From Candidatus Polarisedimenticolia bacterium (GTDB taxonomy: Bacteria > Acidobacteriota > Polarisedimenticolia > Gp22-AA2 > AA152): a stretch of DNA of 42,127 bases. The notes below the pieces were generated by a model that ran no database searches, was not told where the DNA came from, and was given only the letters and a program-made list of their open reading frames with translations. Made by a program: the position numbers and the translations under genes. Where the stretch lies: assembly GCA_035764505.1 (NCBI GenBank), contig DASTZC010000029.1, positions 1 to 42,127 of the forward strand. Reading direction: 5' to 3'. Positions 11,825 through 22,559 of this stretch are shown one piece after another (the first letter of the stretch is position 1; each line of letters begins with the position of its first letter).

Positions 11825-12289
11825 CTACTTCTTTCCGCGTCTCACGATCATTTTGGAACCGTAGTATCCGAACACCTTCTCAACAATAATGTCGCCGTTG
11901 GCGGAGATCGCACTGCGACATTCTTCCGCGGAGGCGGATACCACCAGGCCCCATTCTCCAGCGAGGGTGATTCCGGCGCATTTGGTCTCACTTGGAAACA
12001 TGCTGATCTTTTCGTCCGTGGCCGTTTCGGCGATGTAGGCTCGCTCACACGCGTTTTGAGAAAAGAAGCAGATGGTGTGATCGTCGTTCCCCTCGCACTT
12101 GACCCTGTCGGCTGGAAGTCCGCAGGCCTTCGCGTCCGACTGGTAAACCCAATAGCTCAGGGGAATCGACACGTAATACGGCTCGCCTTTCTTGACCGCC
12201 GGCGGCTCAATCCCCAGTACCCCGCGCCCGGAGAGTCCCGCCAACATCAGGCACACCATCAGTCGGCATGACGTCAAGCTGGATTTCAT
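11825..12289 (-). CDS. Small secreted six-cysteine protein of unknown function
   Basis: A 154-residue protein with a clear signal peptide (MKSSLTSCRLMVCLMLAGLSG, cleavage probably after the Gly-Val-Leu-Gly near residue 26). The mature part has six cysteines (ACG, KCE, ICF, ACE, KCA, ECR), compatible with three disulfides, and ends in a basic tail (VRRGKK). The spacing does not match a family I know. GGGAGCTGAACC precedes the ATG at 12289, a good ribosome-binding site. Codon use is a little less GC-rich than neighbouring genes. It lies beside the giant kelch/MopE protein on the same strand, 214 bases downstream of it, but a separate promoter candidate sits in that gap. Confidence 0.6.
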   Translation of the reverse strand: MKSSLTSCRLMVCLMLAGLSGRGVLGIEPPAVKKGEPYYVSIPLSYWVYQSDAKACGLPADRVKCEGNDDHTICFFSQNACERAYIAETATDEKISMFPSETKCAGITLAGEWGLVVSASAEECRSAISANGDIIVEKVFGYYGSKMIVRRGKK

Positions 12290-12377
12290 GGTTCAGCTCC
12301 CTTCCCGCTCTCGTCGACGGCGCACCTTGCTCAGGAGCAGATTGGGCGCGCCTTCGCAGCGATCGGCCTCGATCCAG

Positions 12378-12407
12378 AAGCTAGTCGTGGGGACGACCGA
12401 TCGTCAA
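12378..12407 (-). promoter_or_regulatory. Weak promoter candidate for the six-cysteine protein
   Basis: On the minus strand TTGACG (12407-12402), 18 bases, then TAGCTT (12383-12378). The -35 is good and the -10 poor, and the leader would be about 80 bases. The rest of the gap between 12290 and 12503 shows nothing else convincing. Confidence 0.3.
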
Positions 12408-12503
12408 GACAAGCGGCGATTGGTGCCGCAGCTTACGAATTCGCCACTTGTTCTCCGCGGAGCTCGGTGGCTTCGTGGCGGGTGGTGAGGGCGAAGGCGA
12501 TCT

Positions 12504-15500
12504 TCAAGGACAGCTGGGGAGGACTCGATCCTGTCCGCCGGTCGATGCGCCGTAGGTGCCGGCGCCGCAGGAATTCCGGGCGCGCACCAGGTACCAGGCT
12601 CCCGTGCCCCTCGGGGGATTCGGCCGGTTGTCGGCGTATTGGGCTTGCGTCAGGCTCGATTGCAGGCAGGCTCCCGCCGCCGTGTTGATTCCCCCAGTCG
12701 GACCCATGGTGCCTGAGACCAGATCGTAGAAGCCTCCGAGGCCGTTGTAGGGGTTTTGTCCGAACCAGGTGAGATTCGTGGGAACGCTCGAGTCGAGGGC
12801 CAGATCACCCTCCTCGACGGGAGCACCCCAGACGGCAGGGTCGGCGTCGTTGCAGTCCTGCAGGCAGACGGTGACTCCATCGCCGTCCAGGTCCTGATTG
12901 TCTTCGACAACACCGTTGCAATTGTCATCGAGATCATCGCAAATCTCGGGAGCGCCGGGATGAACCGTCGCGTTGCCGTCGTTGCAATCCCCTGCGCAGG
13001 TCGTGAACCCGTCCGAGTCCTGGTCGAACCCGTCGTCGATAGTCCCGTCGCAATCGTCATCGACCTGGTTGCAGGCCTCGGCGGCAAAAGGATGAACGGA
13101 AGCGTTGGCGTCGTCGCAGTCGTTGATGCATCCGGAATATCCATCCCCGTCCTGATCGTGTCCCTCGTCGACGGATCCGTTGCAGTTGTCATCGATCTGA
13201 TTGCACACTTCCGCGGCGCCCGGATGGACCGTGGGATTGGCGTCGTTGCAATCGCCCGTGCAGGTCTTGTAACCGTCACCATCCTGATCGAAGCCCTCGT
13301 CGATAACGGCATCGCAATCCTCGTCGATCCCATTACACGTTTCCGCCGCACCAGGATGAATGGCGGCATTCGCGTCGTTGCAATCGCCCGAGCAAGTCTT
13401 GTAGCCGTCGCCGTCCTGATCGAAGCCCTCATCGATGACGGCATCGCAATCTTCGTCGATTCCGTTGCAGATCTCCGTCGCGCCGGGATGAATGGAAGCA
13501 TTCGCGTCATTGCAGTCGTCCAGGCAGCCGAGGTAGCCGTCGCCATCGCCGTCCGGGAACCCTTCATCGATCTGGCTGTCGCAGTCATCGTCCAAGCCGT
13601 CGCAAACCTCCAACGCGCCGGGATGAATGGCGGGATTGCCGTCGTTGCAGTCGCCGTCGCAGATCGACATGCCGTCGCCGTCGGCGTCGTGGTCCGCGAT
13701 CAGCACGAAGCGGCCGCCGTCACGAAGGTAACGTTCCGGCCGGGTCGGATGATCGTGCCCTCCGGTGCCCGCGCCACCCCAAACCAACATGTAATTCCCC
13801 GTGGAAACTGTTACGTGCCCCGAACGTGACACCGGTTCCGAGACGGCGGAAATCTCATTCCACGAGTCGGAAATCGGATCGTAACGCACTGCCGGCGGGA
13901 AAATGCTGCTGATCGGACTGCAGAAAGTAGGCTCATAGGCGGTATCGTAAAAGCCGCCATACACGATCATGCCGGCCAGTCCCGGCGTGCCGCTCCAGAT
14001 GGCCGTGTGTCCCCGTCGTCGAGGGGGAGAGATCGACGTGGGGAGCCAGCTGTCGGTCGCAGGGTCGTAACGGCCACCCGTGTCGAGGAAGATTACGCCG
14101 GGACAGCCCACATACGTTTGCGATCCTCCCCAGACGATCATGCGGCTGCCGGTCCAGACCGCCGAGTGAAAGACTCTGCCCAGCGGAGCGCCGGATGAGG
14201 AGATGGGAGTCCAGAGGTTGCTCGAAGGATCGTAGGATGCGCCTGTGTTGAAGTAATTGTCACCATCCGGCCAATCCTGTCCTCCCCATACGATCATCCT
14301 GCTGCCGGTCCAAACCGCGGTATGCCCGGTCCGCGCCTGGGGAGCATTGACCAGCGAGGTCGGCTGCCAGCTGTCGGTTCCCGGATCGTAGAGGCCGCCG
14401 GTATTCACCGCATTGGTCCCTTGGATTCCTCCCCATACGACCATGCGGCTTCCCGACCAGACGCCCGTATGGAGGTACCTGGGTATTGGAGCGCCGGTCG
14501 TGGTGGTTGGAGCCCAGGTGTCGGCAATGGGATCGTACCGCGCGCCGGTGTTCACGGGAAGATTCCCGTTGTAGCCGCCCCAGACAATCATTCGGTTGCC
14601 GGTCCAGACCATCGAGTACATGTACCATAAGTTAGGCGCCGAAATCGTGCTGACAGGCGTCCAATCGTTGAGACTGAGATCGTAGCGGCCACCTCGGTCA
14701 CCTTCCCAGACAATCATGAGGTTTCCCGTCCAGATCGCCTGAGGGTCGAGACGTACCACCGGAGCGTCGCCCTGCGCCGTGGGAGTCCAGCTGTCGCCGG
14801 CCGGATCGTAGCGACCGCCCGAGTCGATGGGATGGTTGGTCGAATCGATCCCGCCCCACACGATCATCCTGGCTCCGGTCCAGATCGCGGAATGCTCGAA
14901 TCGGCCGACGGGAGCCGCCGTCCCTGAGGTCGAGCTCCAGCTGTCCGTTGCAGGGTCATAGCGGCCGCCGGTGCTCAAAGGGTTGCCGCTCGCCCGGCCG
15001 CCCCAGATAACCATCCTGGCTCCCGTCCAGACCGAGGCGGGAAGCTCTCTTGCGGGCGGCGCGCCTGTGGTGGAAACCGCCGTCCAGGAATTCGCGACGG
15101 GATCGTAGCGGCCGCCGGTATTCAGAACGGCCCCCGTGGCGAGCCCTCCCCAGACGATCATCCTCGTGCCGGACCAGACGGCGGTGGCGTTCTGCCGCGC
15201 CGCCGGCGCCCCGTTGGTCTCGGTGCTTTGCCAGGCGTTGCCGACCGGGTCATAGCGGGCTCCCGTGTTGGTCTGCTGCCCGGTCGAAGTGACGCCTCCC
15301 CAGATCACCATCCTCGCTCCCGTCCAGACGGCGATATGGGACTGGCGAGCCGAGGGCGCCTGCGAAGTCGGAATCGACGACCAGAGGTTGGTTGCCGGAT
15401 TGTAACGGCCGCCCGTATTGGTCACGCTGCCGGTATCGGCCACTCCACCCCAGATCAACATCTCGCCTCCCGTCCAGACGGCACTGTGGCTCTGGCGCGC

Positions 15501-16751
15501 GACCGGCGATCCTGTCGTCTGCGTCGGCGTCCAGGTGTCCGCGGAGGGATCGTAGACGCCCCCGGAGGCAAGAGTGGTCGCGCCGAATCCGCCCCACACG
15601 ATCATTCTCGAGCCGGTCCACACCGCCGAGTGATGCGTACGACCTTCGGGCGCATTGAGCGTGGAAATCGGCTCCCAGGTGTCGGTCGCCGGATCGTAGC
15701 GCCCGCCCGAGCCGAGAACGGTATTCTCGAAATCAGTTCCACCCCAGACGATCATGAGGCTTCCGGTCCACACCGCGGTGTGATTGTTCCGCTCCACCGG
15801 GGCTCCTGACAGGTTCACGCCATCCCAGGTGCCCGCGGGATTGCAGGAATAGCTCGAGGCGCTCTCGATGCCGATGGCCGGCGCCTGCGAGGCAACGGGC
15901 AGAACGATGGGATCGAAGTCGGCTTCGATCTCCTTCCACCAGGTCTCCAGAGGCTTCTTGGGGACGGAGTAGATCGCCACGGTCAGTTCGTCGGAGCGGT
16001 CCTCGATCTGTACCGGGACGGTGAATTCGCCCGGCTCTTCCCGGATCTCGCCGATGCCCTCCGGTCTGCCCGCGAAGCGGGAGCGCCACGAGCTCAGCTC
16101 TTCGCTCGAGACCGTCTGCCGGCCGGGTGCCTTCGGCAGTCCGGGGGCTTCGGCAGTCGAGCCATCCTCCGGGACAGCGCCCTCGCGAACCAGGTGGACG
16201 AGCCTCGGGATGGATTTCCGATCGGCTCGAGGAGTGCTTTGAATGAGCCGGAATCTCAAGGACTCGGCATCCGCACGGGACGCGGCGTGGAATCGGGGGT
16301 CGGATGCATAGAAATTCCTGAGCAGCCGTGACACCAGGACCGGACGAGCCAGGCATTCCCGAATCTTGACGGGATCATCGTCCAGCGCCGCGAATAGCTC
16401 GTGCAGCCGCTCCGGCAGGCGCGTGGTCCGGATCATTCGCCGGACTTCGCGATCAAGGGCTTCCTCGGTCACGGGAGAGCCCCAGTATCTTTCGAGCGCT
16501 TCCGACTGCTTCAAGGTGTCGGAGACCTTCCGCTCGATCAGAGAGGCCGGCACCGCCTCCTCGAACGGCTGCCTGGCTCCCTCCTGATGGGAGTAGTAGA
16601 CGCGCTCGATCTTCTCCTGGGCCAGAAGGCGATCCGCGTAAGAGAGACTGGCCGGGGACTTCGGGCCCGCCGGGTCGGACGTGCCGGCCCGGGCGAACAT
16701 CAGGCTGGAAAGGATAGCGACGGCGGCCAGGAACAGCCCAAGGCGCTTCAT
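12504..16751 (-). CDS. Giant secreted kelch beta-propeller protein with MopE-type metal-binding repeats
   Basis: A 1415-residue exported protein with a signal peptide at residues 1-22 (MKRLGLFLAAVAILSSLMFA). An alpha-helical, charged N-terminal region (about 25-310) matches no family I recognise. Fourteen kelch-type motifs follow (about 320-995), each near HxAVWTGxRMIVWGG plus GGRYDPxxDxW. They probably form two seven-bladed propellers as in galactose-oxidase-like folds. Seven 44-residue Asp/Cys repeats (about 1021-1310) of the form DxDGDGxxxCxxDCNDxN, then HPGAxExCNxxDDxCDxxxDEG, belong to the putative metal-binding (MopE) family. They probably bind calcium or copper and are disulfide-linked. 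The tail (about 100 residues) ends with WYLVRARNSCGAGTYG. No enzyme residues are evident; an adhesion, surface-layer or binding role is an inference. A TATAAT lies 28 bases upstream of the ATG. Confidence 0.82.
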   Translation of the reverse strand: MKRLGLFLAAVAILSSLMFARAGTSDPAGPKSPASLSYADRLLAQEKIERVYYSHQEGARQPFEEAVPASLIERKVSDTLKQSEALERYWGSPVTEEALDREVRRMIRTTRLPERLHELFAALDDDPVKIRECLARPVLVSRLLRNFYASDPRFHAASRADAESLRFRLIQSTPRADRKSIPRLVHLVREGAVPEDGSTAEAPGLPKAPGRQTVSSEELSSWRSRFAGRPEGIGEIREEPGEFTVPVQIEDRSDELTVAIYSVPKKPLETWWKEIEADFDPIVLPVASQAPAIGIESASSYSCNPAGTWDGVNLSGAPVERNNHTAVWTGSLMIVWGGTDFENTVLGSGGRYDPATDTWEPISTLNAPEGRTHHSAVWTGSRMIVWGGFGATTLASGGVYDPSADTWTPTQTTGSPVARQSHSAVWTGGEMLIWGGVADTGSVTNTGGRYNPATNLWSSIPTSQAPSARQSHIAVWTGARMVIWGGVTSTGQQTNTGARYDPVGNAWQSTETNGAPAARQNATAVWSGTRMIVWGGLATGAVLNTGGRYDPVANSWTAVSTTGAPPARELPASVWTGARMVIWGGRASGNPLSTGGRYDPATDSWSSTSGTAAPVGRFEHSAIWTGARMIVWGGIDSTNHPIDSGGRYDPAGDSWTPTAQGDAPVVRLDPQAIWTGNLMIVWEGDRGGRYDLSLNDWTPVSTISAPNLWYMYSMVWTGNRMIVWGGYNGNLPVNTGARYDPIADTWAPTTTTGAPIPRYLHTGVWSGSRMVVWGGIQGTNAVNTGGLYDPGTDSWQPTSLVNAPQARTGHTAVWTGSRMIVWGGQDWPDGDNYFNTGASYDPSSNLWTPISSSGAPLGRVFHSAVWTGSRMIVWGGSQTYVGCPGVIFLDTGGRYDPATDSWLPTSISPPRRRGHTAIWSGTPGLAGMIVYGGFYDTAYEPTFCSPISSIFPPAVRYDPISDSWNEISAVSEPVSRSGHVTVSTGNYMLVWGGAGTGGHDHPTRPERYLRDGGRFVLIADHDADGDGMSICDGDCNDGNPAIHPGALEVCDGLDDDCDSQIDEGFPDGDGDGYLGCLDDCNDANASIHPGATEICNGIDEDCDAVIDEGFDQDGDGYKTCSGDCNDANAAIHPGAAETCNGIDEDCDAVIDEGFDQDGDGYKTCTGDCNDANPTVHPGAAEVCNQIDDNCNGSVDEGHDQDGDGYSGCINDCDDANASVHPFAAEACNQVDDDCDGTIDDGFDQDSDGFTTCAGDCNDGNATVHPGAPEICDDLDDNCNGVVEDNQDLDGDGVTVCLQDCNDADPAVWGAPVEEGDLALDSSVPTNLTWFGQNPYNGLGGFYDLVSGTMGPTGGINTAAGACLQSSLTQAQYADNRPNPPRGTGAWYLVRARNSCGAGTYGASTGGQDRVLPSCP
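12820..13688 (-). repeat. Seven tandem MopE-type repeats, 132-bp period
   Basis: Coding tandem repeat. Units of 44 codons carry DQDGDGY, a Cys, DCNDAN, HPGA, E-x-C-N, D-x-x-CD and DEGF. The third and second units (plus-strand starts near 13269 and 13401) match almost throughout and differ mostly at third codon positions. This implies duplication followed by purifying selection. The first unit has MSIC and the seventh is truncated after DCNDADPAVW. Confidence 0.85.
13735..15800 (-). repeat. Fourteen kelch-type coding repeats, about 140-150 bp each
   Basis: Each unit holds a Trp-Thr/Ser-Gly, then Met-Ile/Val-Val/Ile-Trp-Gly-Gly, then Gly-Arg-Tyr-Asp-Pro. The eighth copy is degenerate (IVWEGD, lacking the usual insert) and the thirteenth has extra residues (SGTPGLAGM). 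The fourteenth has VSTGNYM in place of VWTG. Repetition is strong at protein level and weaker in DNA. Confidence 0.8.
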
Positions 16752-16778
16752 GAGCTCCGTCTCTTCGGGGGGAACCTC

Positions 16779-16784
16779 ATTATA
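16779..16784 (-). promoter_or_regulatory. -10 element (TATAAT) of the kelch/MopE gene
   Basis: A perfect TATAAT on the minus strand, 28 bases before the ATG at 16751, predicts a leader of about 20 bases. No good -35 lies at 16-18 bases; a TTGATT is 25 bases away. The remainder of the 180-base gap up to 16931 shows nothing else. Confidence 0.45.
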
Positions 16785-16931
16785 CGCGCCCCCCAGGGAA
16801 CCGTGTCGGAATCAAGGTCGAGAGACCGCCCCTTACGCCTGGATATTGCCCGTTTTCGGATTCCAGTTGCGGATATTTCGCTACGGCACACGGATCTATC
16901 AACCGGACCGAGTCTCTAGGGAGGTAGCCCG

Positions 16932-18182
16932 TCAGGAATTCGCCGCCTGCTGAATGGGTATCTCGGTGGCTTCGTGACGGGCGGCGAGGGCGAAGGTGGC
17001 GAGGGCGCAAGCGGTCAGGATCGACGCGGCCAGGAAGGCCGCGCCCGGAAGATGAATCGGGGCGTCGGGAGCGGAGAAGCGGCCGAAGAGCTGCGTCATC
17101 AGAGGCGGGCCCAGGATCGACGTCAGCGATTGCAGGCTGGCGACGGCGCCTTGCAGCTCCCCTTGCGCGTCGGGCGCGATGCGATGCGACATCAGCGCAT
17201 TGGTCGAAGGCATCACCAGGCCGGCCATCAGCCAGGTGCCCAGCCAGGCGAACATCATCCAGCCTTGCGTGGCGGTGGCGAACCCGAGAAACCCGAGCCC
17301 GCCGAGCGTGAGCCCGAGCATCGCCACGCGCTTCTCTCCCAGGCGCGGCATGAGCCGGCGCATCACCAGCGCCTGGCTGGAGGCGATGACAGCGCCGGCC
17401 GCGGCGAGCGACAGCCCAATCATCGCTTCCGACCAGCCGAAGCGGAATTTCGTGTAAAAGCTCCAGGTGGAGGGCATCACCTGGTGCGCCAGGCTCCACA
17501 GGAACAGCGCGGTCAGCAGGCCGAGCACCACCGGGTGCCGGCGCATCTGCAGGAGCGTCCCGAGGGGATTGGCCCGCTTCCACTGGAAGGGACGGCGGCG
17601 CTCTTCGGGAAGTGATTCGGGCAGGACGAAGATGCCGTAGAGGAAGTTCGTCAGGCTCAATCCCGCCGCCACGAAAAATGGAGTGCGCGCAGACAGCCCA
17701 CCGAGCAGGCCTCCCAGGGCCGGTCCCAGGACGAAGCCGACACCGAAGCAGGCGCTGATGATGCCGAAATTCTGGGCCCGCTTCTCGCGCGGAGTGACGT
17801 CGGCGACGTAGGCGTAGGCCGGGGTGAACGACGCACCGGCCATGCCCGAGATCAACCGTCCCAGGAAGAGCCATCCGTAGGTCGGAGCCGCTCCCATCAC
17901 CAGGTAGTCGACTCCGAGCGCGCCCACGGCGTAGAGAAGGACCGGGCGGCGCCCGAAGCGATCGGAGAGATTCCCCAGGATCGGCGCGCAGAGGAACTGC
18001 GCCACCGCGTAGACGAAGGCGAGATAACCGCCATGGATCGAAGCCTGGCTCAGGGTGTCGCCGGTCAGGCCCACCAGGAGCGAAGGAAGGACCGGGATGA
18101 TGAGTCCGAAGCCGATGGCATCCAGCAGGACGGTGATGGCGACGAAGGCGATGGCGTGCGAGGTGGGCTTGGGCGCGGTCAT
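16932..18182 (-). CDS. MFS multidrug/tetracycline-type efflux transporter
   Basis: A 416-residue, 12-helix major facilitator of the drug:proton antiporter (12-TMS, TetA-like) group. The opening [20 protein letters not shown] carries the Asp of helix 1. Motif A is [14 protein letters not shown] between helices 2 and 3, and the antiporter motif C is [14 protein letters not shown]-like ([12 protein letters not shown] here). These features support proton-driven export, with substrate unknown; a tetracycline role should not be assumed. ATG at 18182 is preferred over a TTG seven codons upstream, although neither has a strong ribosome-binding site. It is an isolated gene on the minus strand, divergent from the small membrane protein at 18343, with no regulator gene adjacent. 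Confidence 0.85.
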   Translation of the reverse strand: MTAPKPTSHAIAFVAITVLLDAIGFGLIIPVLPSLLVGLTGDTLSQASIHGGYLAFVYAVAQFLCAPILGNLSDRFGRRPVLLYAVGALGVDYLVMGAAPTYGWLFLGRLISGMAGASFTPAYAYVADVTPREKRAQNFGIISACFGVGFVLGPALGGLLGGLSARTPFFVAAGLSLTNFLYGIFVLPESLPEERRRPFQWKRANPLGTLLQMRRHPVVLGLLTALFLWSLAHQVMPSTWSFYTKFRFGWSEAMIGLSLAAAGAVIASSQALVMRRLMPRLGEKRVAMLGLTLGGLGFLGFATATQGWMMFAWLGTWLMAGLVMPSTNALMSHRIAPDAQGELQGAVASLQSLTSILGPPLMTQLFGRFSAPDAPIHLPGAAFLAASILTACALATFALAARHEATEIPIQQAANS

Positions 18183-18342
18183 GCGGAAGGCTGCACGAGG
18201 CAACAGTCGTTCAAGCTGTGGCCATTTTGCATCCGCGAAGGATAAAGGCGGCCACCGGCCCGGTCAATTCCGCTAGGATGCGGATGTCCACCGGAACATC
18301 GCGCGGACCTCGTGGATGATGTTCGAGACATGGGAGGCGTCG

Positions 18343-18615
18343 ATGCCCGACCTCAAGAGTCCCGCGCTGATATGGACGAAAGGGATTCTCTTCCTGATTC
18401 TCGCGATGGCGGCCTCGGTCCTCCTTCTCCTCGAGGCGCCTAGCCTCAAGACCGCGGCGCTGCTGGCCCTCGCCCTGTGGGCGGCCTGCCGCTTCTACTA
18501 CTTCGCCTTTTACGTGATCGAGAAGTACGTCGACCCGGGCTATCGCTTCGCCGGATTGGGTTCGTTCCTCGTCTACGCGCTCAAGGGGCGCCGGCGCGGC
18601 GCCGGCTCGTCGTGA
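18343..18615 (+). CDS. Small uncharacterised membrane protein
   Basis: A 90-residue protein with two adjacent hydrophobic helices (about residues 13-32 and 36-55), then a Tyr/Phe-rich stretch (CRFYYFAFYVIEKYVDPGY). A basic, Gly/Arg-rich C-terminus follows (LKGRRRGAGSS). The ATG at 18343 has GGGAGG seven bases upstream and is clearly better than the in-frame ATG 27 bases earlier. I do not recognise a family. It precedes the mtnA operon by 76 bases on the same strand, but mtnA has its own promoter. The inferred location is the cytoplasmic membrane. Confidence 0.6.
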   Translation: MPDLKSPALIWTKGILFLILAMAASVLLLLEAPSLKTAALLALALWAACRFYYFAFYVIEKYVDPGYRFAGLGSFLVYALKGRRRGAGSS

Positions 18616-18628
18616 GAAGCCTGCGAGG

Positions 18629-18657
18629 TTGAACGAGCGGCTATCTTCCTCTAAAAT
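18629..18657 (+). promoter_or_regulatory. Sigma-70 promoter of the mtnA-tsaD-lepA-lepB operon
   Basis: TTGAAC (18629-18634), a 17-base spacer, then TAAAAT (18652-18657). Both hexamers are near consensus with optimal spacing. Transcription would start about 18664, giving a 28-base leader to the mtnA ATG. Confidence 0.7.
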
Positions 18658-18691
18658 CTGGCTTTCCTGAAACAATCCTCCGGGGTGGCCG

Positions 18692-19735
18692 ATGTTCAAG
18701 ACCATCGACTGGGAGGGCGGCGCGGTCGTCATGCTGGACCAGACCCGCCTCCCGGGAGAAGTGATCTACCGCCGTTATGAGAATGCCGAGGAGGTCGCCG
18801 AGGCGATCCGCTCGATGGTGATCCGCGGCGCGCCGGCCATCGGCGTGGCGGCGGCCATGGGGATTGCGCTGGGGATGAGGGATTTCGACGGCGCCACGGT
18901 CGAGCAGCAGAAGCACCGGATGGCCGAGCTGGGAAAGCTGTTTGCGGCGACACGGCCGACGGCGGTCAACCTGTTCTGGGCGATTCAGCGGATGACACGG
19001 ATCTACGAAGAGGCCTCGGCGCGCGGCGCCGTGGGGGTGGTGGGAACGCTGGAGAAGGCCGCGGTGGCGATCCGGGACGAAGACGTGGAGCTGAACAAGC
19101 GAATGGGCGGTCATGGCCAAGCGCTGATTCCGGAGGGCTCCCGCGTCCTGACGCACTGCAACGCCGGCGCGCTGGCGACGGCCGGCTACGGCACGGCGCT
19201 GGGAGTCATCCGGGCGGCCGTGGAGCGCGGCAAGAAGGTGCGCGTCCTGGCGGATGAGACGCGGCCCTTCCTGCAAGGAGCGCGGCTGACCGCCTGGGAG
19301 CTGGCCCAGGACGGCATCGACGTCACCCTGATCACCGACAACGCCGCCGGGCATTTCATCGCGCGCGGCGAGGTCGATCTGGCCATCGTCGGGGCCGACC
19401 GGATTGCCGCCAACGGCGATGTGGCCAACAAGATCGGCACTTACACCGTGGCGGTCCTGGCGCGCGAGAACCAGATTCCTTTCTACGTGGCGGCGCCGCT
19501 CTCGACCATCGACCTTTCGCTGACGTCCGGCTCGCAGATCCCGATCGAGGAGAGAGACCCGGAGGAGGTGAAGCGGGCCGGCACGACCCGGATGGCTCCG
19601 GAGCAGGTGGCGGCCCGGCACCCCGCCTTCGACGTCACGCCGGCGCGTTACATCACCGCCATCGTGACCGAGGCGGGCGTGGCGCGCGCTCCCTACGAAA
19701 AGAGCCTGCGAGCGTTGTTCGAGGCGGCCTCCTGA
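18692..19735 (+). CDS. mtnA: S-methyl-5-thioribose-1-phosphate isomerase
   Basis: A 347-residue enzyme of the eIF2B-like isomerase family that converts 5-methylthioribose 1-phosphate to methylthioribulose 1-phosphate in methionine salvage. The phosphate-binding [11 protein letters not shown] is at about residues 45-55. The catalytic cysteine is in [19 protein letters not shown] (Cys156) and the catalytic aspartate in [19 protein letters not shown] (Asp236), corresponding to Cys160 and Asp240 of the Bacillus enzyme. Length is normal. It is the first gene of a six-gene plus-strand operon. Its stop overlaps the tsaD start by one base (TGATG). No other salvage genes (mtnK, mtnB and so on) are in the window, so the rest of the pathway is elsewhere or uses a phosphorylase route. 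Confidence 0.95.
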   Translation: MFKTIDWEGGAVVMLDQTRLPGEVIYRRYENAEEVAEAIRSMVIRGAPAIGVAAAMGIALGMRDFDGATVEQQKHRMAELGKLFAATRPTAVNLFWAIQRMTRIYEEASARGAVGVVGTLEKAAVAIRDEDVELNKRMGGHGQALIPEGSRVLTHCNAGALATAGYGTALGVIRAAVERGKKVRVLADETRPFLQGARLTAWELAQDGIDVTLITDNAAGHFIARGEVDLAIVGADRIAANGDVANKIGTYTVAVLARENQIPFYVAAPLSTIDLSLTSGSQIPIEERDPEEVKRAGTTRMAPEQVAARHPAFDVTPARYITAIVTEAGVARAPYEKSLRALFEAAS

Positions 19736-20762
19736 TGCTGATCCTGGGCATCGAGACCTCCTGCGACGAGACGGCGGTAGCGGTCCTGCGCGACGCCACC
19801 ATCCTCTCGAACGTCGTCTCCTCGCAGGCCAAGGTGCACGAGAAGTATGGCGGCGTCGTGCCGGAGCTGGCCTCGCGCCATCACATCGAGAATATCGACG
19901 TGGTCCTGGACCTGGCGCTGAAGGAGGCCGGGGTCGGGCTGCAGGATCTCGAAGGGATCGCCGTCACCCGCGGACCCGGGCTGGTGGGCTCGCTTCTGGT
20001 CGGGATCTCGGTCGCCAAGGCGCTCGGCTACGTGCTGGAGATCCCGTTCACCGGCGTGAACCACCTGGAAGGGCACGTCCGTTCGCCATTCCTCGAGCAG
20101 CCCGACCTGCCGCTGCCGGCGCTTTGCCTGGTCGCCTCGGGGGGCCATACCTCTTTATATGTGGTGCGGGAGGACGGTGGGTGCGCCTGCCTGGCGCGCA
20201 CGCGCGACGACGCGGCCGGGGAAGCCTTCGACAAGGTGGCGAAGCTGATGGGGCTGGGGTATCCGGGCGGCCCCGTGATCGACCGTCTGGCGCGCGATGG
20301 AAACCCGGACGCCGTTCATCTCCCCAAAGCGAAAATGACCGACGGCACGCTCGATTTCTCATTCTCGGGTCTGAAGACCGCCGTCCTGCGTTACGTGCGC
20401 GAGCAGGGCCTTCCGGAGAATGCCTATCCGGCGCCCGATCCCGATCAGGGCGTGAAGGATCTCCTGGCCTCGTTCCAGAAGGCGGCGGTGGAATATCTCG
20501 TGGACAACACCGTCAAGGCGGCGCGGCGCGAGCGGGTCCCGACCCTGTGCCTGGCGGGAGGTGTGGCCTGCAACAGCCGGCTCCGCGCCGAGCTGGGGGA
20601 GATCGCCCGTAAGGAAGCCTGGCGCTTTCACGCGGTCAGCCCGGCGCTGGCGCTGGACAATGCGGCGATGATCGCCTTTGCCGGCAAGCGCCGCCTGGAG
20701 CGCGGCGAAGCGGACGACCTGACGCTGAACGCCGATCCGAACCTGGGTTACGAAGGACGGGG

Positions 20763-20778
<16 letters not shown>
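19735..20778 (+). CDS. tsaD: tRNA N6-adenosine threonylcarbamoyltransferase
   Basis: A 347-residue Kae1/Qri7/TsaD-family ATPase-fold protein. It transfers threonylcarbamoyl from TC-AMP to A37 of ANN-decoding tRNAs, with TsaB and TsaE. It opens with [15 protein letters not shown] (N-terminal phosphate loop). The metal-binding histidines are in VNHLEGH (His110 and His114), with SGGHTSLY following, and a C-terminal metal/nucleotide Asp lies in [13 protein letters not shown] at 19735 overlaps mtnA by one base, and the 3' end overlaps lepA by 16 bases, so expression is probably coupled. TsaB and TsaE are not in the window. A tRNA with CAT anticodon, a substrate type for this modification, lies 12 kb downstream. 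Confidence 0.95.

Positions 20779-22559
<1,781 letters not shown>

Noticed and set aside
12756-13688. CRISPR-like regular repeats
   Set aside because: The 132-base period has no short constant repeat with unique spacers. All copies encode the same Asp/Cys protein unit in frame.
12756-13829. 357-codon plus-strand frame with regular Val/Ile/Asp repeats
   Set aside because: It is the complement of the MopE repeats. Its repetition is inherited from the real gene.
16932-18182. Tetracycline-resistance gene
   Set aside because: The protein is TetA-like in motifs only. The same motifs occur in many exporters, and there is no tetR or mobile context.
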